From Betaproteobacteria bacterium SCN1 (GTDB taxonomy: Bacteria; Pseudomonadota; Gammaproteobacteria; Burkholderiales; Thiobacillaceae): a DNA stretch of 64,000 nt. The notes under the pieces are model-generated. The model did no database searches, was not told the origin of the DNA, and saw nothing but the letters and a program-made list of their open reading frames with translations. Position 1 is the first letter of the stretch. Every line of letters begins with the position of its first letter. Positions 58,520 to 64,000 of the stretch are shown one piece after another. The translations under genes were made by a program, and so were the position numbers. Where the stretch lies: the NCBI GenBank assembly GCA_008923315.1, contig WBSF01000007.1:758134-822133 (forward strand), written 5' to 3'.

Positions 58520-59548
58520 ATGATCAAGGTCGGTATCGTTGGCGGCACGGGGTACACCGGCGTCGAGCTTTTGCGCCTGCTTGCGCGGCATCCACAGGTG
58601 GCATTGCGGGCGATCACGTCGCGTAAGGAGGCCGGCATGCCAGTGGCCGAAATGTTCCCCAACCTGCGTGGCCGTGTCGCGCTGGCTTTTTCAACGCCGG
58701 AAGAGGCCGGGCTGGAAACCTGCGACGTGGTGTTCTTTGCGACGCCCAACGGCGTGGCCATGCAACAGACCCGGGCCTTGCTCGATGCAGGCGTCAAGGT
58801 CATCGATCTGGCGGCGGATTTCCGTATCAAGGATGTCGCAGTCTGGGAACAATGGTACAAGATGACGCATGCCTGCCCGGATCTGATCGGCGAGGCGGTG
58901 TATGGTCTGCCCGAGATCAATCGGGACAAGATTGCCGGTGCACGACTCATTGCCAATCCGGGGTGCTATCCGACGGCCGTGCAACTGGGTTTTCTGCCGC
59001 TGCTGGAAGCCGGTGTGGCCGAGCCCGGTTTTCTGGTGGCGGACGCGAAATCCGGGGTGTCGGGGGCGGGCCGCAAGCCGGAAACTCACATCCTGTTTGC
59101 CGAGGCGGCAGACAATTTCAGGGCCTATGCCGTGGGGGGGCATCGTCACTGGCCGGAGATCAAGCAGGGACTGGACAGTTTCGCCGGGCAGCCGGTGGGG
59201 TTCACGTTCGTGCCGCATCTTACGCCGCTGATCCGTGGCATCCACGCTACGCTTTATGCGAGGGTCACACGCGACGTCGATCTGCAGGCGCTGTTCGAAG
59301 AACGGTATGCCGGCGAAGTATTCGTCGATGTGCTGCCGGCAGGCAGCCATCCTGAAACCCGTTCCGTGCGGGGGGCCAATACCTGCCGGATTGCCGTGCA
59401 TCGGCCGCAGGGCGGCGATACGGTCGTGGTGCTGTCGGTTATCGACAATCTGGTCAAAGGTGCGGCGGGGCAGGCGGTCCAGAACATGAACATCCTGTTT
59501 GGTTTGCCAGAAGACATGGCACTTGCCGATATCGGCATGCTGCCCTGA
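58520..59548 (+). CDS. argC: N-acetyl-gamma-glutamyl-phosphate reductase
   Basis: Third step of arginine synthesis, NADPH-dependent. The 342-residue product has the Rossmann loop GGTGYTG (8-14), the catalytic cysteine C149 in NPGCYPTA, and the C-terminal [18 protein letters not shown] 58520 gives MIKVGIVGG; an in-frame ATG at 58511 would add three residues. The rpsI-argC-erpA order is common in betaproteobacteria. No ARG box was recognised. Confidence 0.96.
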   Translation: MIKVGIVGGTGYTGVELLRLLARHPQVALRAITSRKEAGMPVAEMFPNLRGRVALAFSTPEEAGLETCDVVFFATPNGVAMQQTRALLDAGVKVIDLAADFRIKDVAVWEQWYKMTHACPDLIGEAVYGLPEINRDKIAGARLIANPGCYPTAVQLGFLPLLEAGVAEPGFLVADAKSGVSGAGRKPETHILFAEAADNFRAYAVGGHRHWPEIKQGLDSFAGQPVGFTFVPHLTPLIRGIHATLYARVTRDVDLQALFEERYAGEVFVDVLPAGSHPETRSVRGANTCRIAVHRPQGGDTVVVLSVIDNLVKGAAGQAVQNMNILFGLPEDMALADIGMLP

Positions 59549-59588
59549 AATGCATGCAGGAACTCCGTTCCGTTGCAGGGGTCTTTGC

Positions 59589-59616
59589 TTGACGCAAGAC
59601 GGGTGACGCGGATAAT
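59589..59616 (+). promoter_or_regulatory. erpA promoter
   Basis: TTGACG (59589-59594) and GATAAT (59611-59616), 16-base spacer, 28 bases before the erpA ATG, which is preceded by AGGAG. No IscR-type site was identified by eye. Confidence 0.65.
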
Positions 59617-59644
59617 CACCCCACACTTTCTTTAGGAGCACCCC

Positions 59645-59995
59645 ATGAATGCAGCCACCGAAATGGAATCCCCGCTGATCTTCACCGACAGCGCGGCAGC
59701 CAAAGTCAAAAGCCTGATCGACGAAGAAGGCAACCCGGATCTGAAACTGCGCGTTTTCGTTTCGGGCGGCGGTTGCTCGGGCTTTCAGTACGGTTTCACC
59801 TTCGACGAAAGCCAGAACGAAGACGATACCGTCATGATGAAGAACGGGGTCACCCTGCTGGTCGATTCAATGAGTTTCCAGTATCTGGTAGGCGCGGAAA
59901 TCGACTACAGCGAGGGTCTGGAGGGCGCGCAGTTCGTCATCAAGAACCCGAACGCCACGACTACGTGTGGTTGCGGGTCTTCCTTCTCCGCCTGA
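59645..59995 (+). CDS. erpA: Iron-sulfur cluster insertion protein ErpA
   Basis: A-type carrier that passes Fe-S clusters to apo-enzymes. The 116-residue product has the three conserved cysteines C44 ([10 protein letters not shown]) and C108/C110 ([11 protein letters not shown]). Starts [21 protein letters not shown] hairpin terminator shared with the convergent anmK follows. Confidence 0.95.
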   Translation: MNAATEMESPLIFTDSAAAKVKSLIDEEGNPDLKLRVFVSGGGCSGFQYGFTFDESQNEDDTVMMKNGVTLLVDSMSFQYLVGAEIDYSEGLEGAQFVIKNPNATTTCGCGSSFSA

Positions 59996-60010
59996 TACGC
60001 GCCGCATCGG

Positions 60011-60048
60011 CCCAAACAAAAAGCGGCTTCGGCCGCTTTTTGTTTGGG
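60011..60048. terminator. Bidirectional terminator with UUCG loop between erpA and anmK
   Basis: A perfect 17-bp stem (60011-60027 with 60032-60048) closed by TTCG; A-rich 5' and T-rich 3' arms allow termination on either strand. It begins 15 bases after erpA and ends 1 base from the anmK stop. Confidence 0.93.
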
Positions 60049-60049
60049 G

Positions 60050-61162
60050 TCAGGCGGGATGGATCGCCCCTAATACCCGGGGGCCGTGCGCGCCCGTTAC
60101 CTCGGGTAGATTGCCGGCGGCATGGTGCAGTGTCTGCCGTGCCAGCCAGGCGAACGCCAGGGCCTCTACCCAGTCGGGGTCGAGGCCGAGTGCCTGCGTG
60201 GTGTTGACAGGGTACGGCAGATGCGTGCGCAGGCGGGCAAGCAAGGCTGTGTTATGCGCGCCGCCGCCGCAGACATAGAGGGCTTCGGCCCCGGGACAGT
60301 CGTGCATGACAGCGCTTGCCAGGCTGATGGCAGTCAGTTCGAGCAGGGTCGCCTGAACGTCGGCAGAGGGGAGCGGTGTTGAAAAATTTTTCAGTAAAGC
60401 GTCCAGCCAGCCCAGATTGAATTGTTCGCGTCCGGCGCTTTTAGGCGGCGAAACGGCGAGGTAGGGGTGGTCAAGCAGGCGATCCAGAAGGGTAGGGTGA
60501 TACGTGCCGCTTGCGGCCCAGGCGCCGTTGGCGTCGTAGTGCTGGCCAAGGTGTCGCTGTATCCAGGCATCCATCAGCATGTTGCCCGGGCCGGTGTCCC
60601 ATCCGCGGACTGTGCCGGTCGGCGGTAGATCGGTGATGTTGGCGATGCCGCCGATATTGGCGATGACGCGATGTGCGGTTGCGTGGCGCAAGGCGTGGGC
60701 GTGGAAGGCGGGAACCAGCGGTGCGCCCTGTCCGCCAGCGGCGATGTCGCGGCTGCGGAAGTCGGCCACGACGGGCAGACCGGTCAATTCCGCGAGTAGG
60801 GCAGCGTTACCGATCTGCACGGTGTACCCATGTTCTGGCCGATGGCGCAGGGTCTGGCCATGGCAACCCACCGCCCCGACGCTGCCCGGGTGATCGGCTA
60901 TGACGGCCTGGACGGCGTCGGCATATAAACGGGCGAGCGCGTTGCCGGCACAGGCAGCCAGATGCATCTCGTCGTGTTGCGGCGTGTGCAGGGCCAGCAA
61001 CTGCGCACGCAGGGCGTCGCTGTATGGCAGGTAGTGGCAGGCTATGAGATGCGGCGGTTCGCCGGCAGGAAATGCGCAGAGTGCGGCGTCTACGCCGTCG
61101 AGACTGGTGCCCGACATGAGGCCGACATAGCGTTCGGCCTCATGAGCGGCGCCAGCACTCAA
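60050..61162 (-). CDS. anmK: Anhydro-N-acetylmuramic acid kinase
   Basis: Phosphorylates and opens 1,6-anhydro-MurNAc during cell-wall recycling; cytosolic. The 370-residue product has the ATP-binding VGLMSGTSLDGVDAAL, the substrate/phosphate motif GCHGQTLRHRP and GGGAHNTALLARL. It starts at TTG, overlapping the stop of the M23 peptidase gene by 4 bases (TTGA). The pairing of a peptidoglycan peptidase with a recycling kinase makes a coherent wall-turnover unit. Confidence 0.94.
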   Translation of the reverse strand: MSAGAAHEAERYVGLMSGTSLDGVDAALCAFPAGEPPHLIACHYLPYSDALRAQLLALHTPQHDEMHLAACAGNALARLYADAVQAVIADHPGSVGAVGCHGQTLRHRPEHGYTVQIGNAALLAELTGLPVVADFRSRDIAAGGQGAPLVPAFHAHALRHATAHRVIANIGGIANITDLPPTGTVRGWDTGPGNMLMDAWIQRHLGQHYDANGAWAASGTYHPTLLDRLLDHPYLAVSPPKSAGREQFNLGWLDALLKNFSTPLPSADVQATLLELTAISLASAVMHDCPGAEALYVCGGGAHNTALLARLRTHLPYPVNTTQALGLDPDWVEALAFAWLARQTLHHAAGNLPEVTGAHGPRVLGAIHPA

Positions 61163-62478
61163 TCGAGTGCTGCGAGGTTGGAGCCGCGCAACAGCATGAG
61201 CTTGTCGTTCCAGCCGGCGGTCTGCTCGAGGAATTGCGCACGCTGGGCGGCGGCCAGGGGCGGCGCGCCCGGCAGTTTGACGGTCATCGGGTTGTATGGG
61301 GTGCCGGCGACCCGGACTTCGTAGTGGAGGTGAGGGCCCGTCGCGGCCCCCGTTGCCCCGACGAAACCGATGACATCGCCTTGCTCGACTGTGCGGCCGC
61401 GACGCATGCCTGATGCGTAGGCGCTCAGGTGCGCGTAATAGGTTTCGTATCCGTTGTGATGGCGAAGGACGATGAGATTGCCGTAGCCACCGCGGCGCCC
61501 GGCAAATTCGACGGTGCCGTCGCTGGTTGCCTTGACGCGGGTGCCGGTGGGGGCGCCGAAATCGACGCCAGTGTGTTTGCGATGGAAACCGAATACCGGG
61601 TGCAGGCGGGAATTGCTGAAACTGGAGGTGACACGTGTGAATTCCAGCGGCGAGCGCAGGAATCCTTTCTTGAGCGATTCCCCGTTGGGGGTGTAGTAGG
61701 CCTCGTTTCCGGATGCATCCCGATACAGAACCACCTGATAGGCTTTGCCGGCGTTGACGAATTCGGCCGCGAGCAGCTTGCCGGTGGAAACCGGCTCGCC
61801 ATTGCGGTAATTCATTGTATAAATGACCGAAAAGGTGTCGCCGCGCCGCAAATCCTGGCGGAAATCGATATTGGTCGAAAACGTTTCGGCGATTTTGTCG
61901 GCGATTTTGTCCGGGATGCCGGCACTGTCGGTTGCGCCGTACAGCGAGGATAGAATGCGGCCCGAACGCATCACGGTACGGGTTTCCGTCAGCTCGCCCT
62001 GTTCGTGGACGACGAAGGCCTCGCCTTCGCGGCTGATGTGCAGTGCAGGCGCATTGCTGCGTTCAAAGGTAACGGCGAGGAGGTTTCCGCTGGCGGTGGT
62101 TGTGGCACGGATACGCATGCCGGCCCGGATGCTGGCAGCCAAGCTGCGCATGGGGTCGGTGGCGATCAGGCGCTGAATGTCGAGGTCGTCGATTTTCAAT
62201 CGACCCAAGGCGGTGGCCAGCGTGTCGCCACTCTGGACCAGGCTCTCGCGTTCGAATGTGCCGGCGTTTTCCATCGCCGGGGCTGGCGTCGGCAGGACAA
62301 TGGCTTCGGTAATGGTTTGGGGGGCGATATCGAGCGTCTGCGTATCCGGCGCCAAGCCAAAGGCGGCCACTACGCCAAAAAGCGGCAGGCTGGACAGTAC
62401 GACCAAGGTACGCAGGCTGAAGCGCCGTTCCGCGCCTGTCAGGCGATCGGTTAAGATTCTCAGTTTGGTGGGCGGCAT
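61159..62478 (-). CDS. M23 family peptidoglycan endopeptidase (MepM-like)
   Basis: Probable periplasmic murein endopeptidase, 439 residues. One N-terminal membrane anchor (about 24-42), an OapA/LysM-like segment (about 78-125), and the lysostaphin domain with zinc ligands H302 and D306 (HTGVDFG) and H383/H385 (GPHLHYEV). The catalytic set is complete. It is co-translated with anmK and divergent from tyrS across 161 bases in which I see no convincing promoter. Confidence 0.93.
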   Translation of the reverse strand: MPPTKLRILTDRLTGAERRFSLRTLVVLSSLPLFGVVAAFGLAPDTQTLDIAPQTITEAIVLPTPAPAMENAGTFERESLVQSGDTLATALGRLKIDDLDIQRLIATDPMRSLAASIRAGMRIRATTTASGNLLAVTFERSNAPALHISREGEAFVVHEQGELTETRTVMRSGRILSSLYGATDSAGIPDKIADKIAETFSTNIDFRQDLRRGDTFSVIYTMNYRNGEPVSTGKLLAAEFVNAGKAYQVVLYRDASGNEAYYTPNGESLKKGFLRSPLEFTRVTSSFSNSRLHPVFGFHRKHTGVDFGAPTGTRVKATSDGTVEFAGRRGGYGNLIVLRHHNGYETYYAHLSAYASGMRRGRTVEQGDVIGFVGATGAATGPHLHYEVRVAGTPYNPMTVKLPGAPPLAAAQRAQFLEQTAGWNDKLMLLRGSNLAALD

Positions 62479-62639
62479 CGACCGTTTCCCTTCTGTAACC
62501 CAGCCCGGAGTCTAACACACATCGTTGCTGGGGAAATTGTTTAATCCGAACAGCATGTTGCGGGCACTGCAGGGTTTTCCCTCTCCCGTAAACGGACAAA
62601 ACCGGTCGAACTTGATTTGCCACGAGAGAGGATTTTGGG

Positions 62640-63830
62640 ATGCAGGATGTTTTGCAGGAAATCAAGCGCGGTGCGGAGGAATTGCTCGTTGAAACCGAAT
62701 TGATCGAAAAGCTGAAATCGGGCCGGCCGCTCCGGGTCAAAGCAGGCTTTGACCCGACCGCCCCCGATTTGCACCTCGGCCATACGGTCCTGTTGAACAA
62801 ACTGCGCCAGTTTCAGCAGCTCGGGCATCAGGTGATATTCCTGATCGGTGATTTTACCGGCATGATCGGCGATCCTACCGGCAAGAACGCCACCCGTCCG
62901 CCGCTGACGCGTGAAGCCGTCGCCGAGAATGCCAAAACCTACCGGGAGCAGGTGTTCAAAATTCTCGATCCCGCGTTAACCGAGGTCCGTTTCAATTCCG
63001 AATGGATGGAGGGGCTGGGGGCGGTAGGCATGATTCGTCTGGCGGCGTCCTACACGGTGGCGCGTATGCTGGAACGCGATGATTTCCATAAGCGCTATAC
63101 CGGCCAGCAGCCTATTGCCGTTCACGAATTCCTGTATCCCCTGATCCAGGGCTACGATTCCGTGGCCCTGCAGGCGGATATCGAGCTGGGGGGGACGGAC
63201 CAGAAATTCAATCTGCTGGTCGGACGGGAATTGCAGAAGCAACATGGGCAGTCGGCGCAGTGCGTGCTGACCTTGCCTTTGCTGGAAGGGCTGGACGGCA
63301 TCAACAAAATGTCGAAATCGTTGGGGAATTATGTGGGTATCAACGAGCCCCCCCAAGAGATGTTCGGCAAGCTCATGTCGGTGTCCGATACTCTGATGTG
63401 GCGCTACATCGAACTGCTTTCGTTCGAAACCTTGCAGACGATTGAGGGCTGGAAACGGCAGGTCGCCGAAGGTGGCAATCCGCGTGACATCAAGGTCGGG
63501 TTTGCGCAGGAAATCGTGGCGCGTTTCCATGGCCAGGATGCCGCCCGGCAGGCTTTGGCCGATTTCGAGGCGCGTTTCCGGCAGGGTGCGCTGCCGGACG
63601 ACATGCCCGAAATGCATCTGGCGGGCGCGCCGCAGGGGCTGCCGGTGCCCCAGTTGCTCAAGCAGGCCGGGCTGGTTGCCAGCACCTCCGAGGCCATCCG
63701 TCAAATTGCGGGAGGCGGGGTGAAACTCGATGGCGCGCGCGTGGCCGACAAGGGCGCGCTCGTGCCGGTGGGCGCGACTGTGGTGGCTCAGGTCGGCAAG
63801 CGAAAATTTGTACGTGTCACGATTGTTTAA
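62640..63830 (+). CDS. tyrS: Tyrosyl-tRNA synthetase
   Basis: Class I synthetase, 396 residues. The HIGH motif is HLGH at 45-48 and the second motif is KMSKS at about 223-227, so it is the KMSKS-type (TyrZ-like) enzyme common in betaproteobacteria rather than the KFGKS type. A C-terminal S4 domain ([20 protein letters not shown]) binds tRNA. It ends 19 bases before an rRNA promoter. Confidence 0.96.
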   Translation: MQDVLQEIKRGAEELLVETELIEKLKSGRPLRVKAGFDPTAPDLHLGHTVLLNKLRQFQQLGHQVIFLIGDFTGMIGDPTGKNATRPPLTREAVAENAKTYREQVFKILDPALTEVRFNSEWMEGLGAVGMIRLAASYTVARMLERDDFHKRYTGQQPIAVHEFLYPLIQGYDSVALQADIELGGTDQKFNLLVGRELQKQHGQSAQCVLTLPLLEGLDGINKMSKSLGNYVGINEPPQEMFGKLMSVSDTLMWRYIELLSFETLQTIEGWKRQVAEGGNPRDIKVGFAQEIVARFHGQDAARQALADFEARFRQGALPDDMPEMHLAGAPQGLPVPQLLKQAGLVASTSEAIRQIAGGGVKLDGARVADKGALVPVGATVVAQVGKRKFVRVTIV

Positions 63831-63849
63831 AAATAATTCCGGGAAAGTG

Positions 63850-63877
63850 TTGACGGATTCTGTTTGCTCTGTAGAAT
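63850..63877 (+). promoter_or_regulatory. rRNA operon promoter
   Basis: TTGACG (63850-63855) and TAGAAT (63872-63877) with a 16-base spacer, followed at the expected distance by a CGC-rich start region. An A/T-rich patch AAAAATAATT lies just upstream and could act as an UP element. Confidence 0.8.
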
Positions 63878-64000
63878 GCGCACCTTCTCGAAACGCAGCA
63901 CGCCGCAGTAACGGATGGCGTGGTGCTAATCGACTGATCTTTAACAATTAACAGCCGATAGGTGTGGGCATTGATGAGGTTGGTGGGTGCTGGAGTCTGG
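63878..64000 (+). other. rRNA operon leader with boxA, upstream of 16S rRNA
   Basis: TGATCTTTAACAA (63935-63947) is a boxA-like antitermination signal, followed by TTAACAGCCGATAGGTGTGG, a stretch that closely resembles the sequence preceding 16S rRNA genes in betaproteobacteria. The 16S gene itself is not reached, so it should begin shortly beyond the window. Confidence 0.8.

Overview
The window is a GC-rich bacterial chromosome segment that is mostly housekeeping. Gene content and order suggest a betaproteobacterium, probably in or near the Nitrosomonadales (Thiobacillus-like). The clues are: tRNA-Tyr/Gly/Thr-tuf-tRNA-Trp-secE-nusG-rplKAJL-rpoBC running straight into the str, S10, spc and alpha operons; the fmdB-DUF502-aspS-nudB cluster; a Neisseria/Burkholderia-type porin; rplM-rpsI-argC-erpA-anmK-M23 peptidase-tyrS; and, at the right edge, an rRNA leader of the type seen before betaproteobacterial 16S genes. 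The genus assignment is inference, because no 16S sequence lies inside the window.

Layout. 1-3219: prs (5' end missing), rplY, pth, ychF. 3229-35388: a continuous block of translation and transcription genes, with tRNA-Tyr, -Gly and -Thr, tuf copy 1, tRNA-Trp, secE, nusG, rplK, rplA, an L10-type leader, rplJ, rplL, rpoB, rpoC, rpsL, rpsG, fusA, tuf copy 2, and then rpsJ through rplQ including secY, infA, rpmJ and rpoA. The two tuf genes share an uninterrupted identical tract of 1168 bp. Promoter-like and terminator-like elements sit at operon joints: before tRNA-Tyr, rplL/rpoB, rpoC/rpsL, rpsJ/rplC, rpsQ/rplN, rpmJ/rpsM and after rplQ. 35447-43450: a SAM hydroxide adenosyltransferase (+), then on the minus strand a type II glycerate kinase, an Ala-rich lipoprotein, an RluF-like pseudouridine synthase and uvrA, then a YajR-like MFS transporter and ssb (+). 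43518-51976: a TonB-dependent receptor, fmdB, DUF502, aspS, a DUF2322-like protein, nudB, a YbhP-like EEP protein, clsB, and a YpfJ-like metalloprotease on the minus strand.

52040-56210 is the only clearly accessory stretch. It carries three compact toxin-antitoxin modules (PIN/VapC type, ParDE type, RelBE type), a REP-associated tyrosine transposase (RAYT) with inverted flanking repeats, a porin gene, palindromic operator candidates, and two sets of direct repeats that bracket individual toxin-antitoxin modules. This is the part most worth a second look. 56276-64000 returns to core genes: osmC and elyC (minus), rplM-rpsI, argC, erpA, anmK and an M23 peptidase (minus), tyrS, and finally the promoter and boxA-containing leader of an rRNA operon whose 16S gene lies just beyond the window.

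No CRISPR array, prophage, biosynthetic cluster or complete insertion sequence was seen. No intergenic gap exceeds about 300 bases unless it holds tRNA genes. I found no convincing wholly new system; the repeat-bracketed toxin-antitoxin/RAYT island and several unexplained leader hairpins in the ribosomal operons are the best leads.
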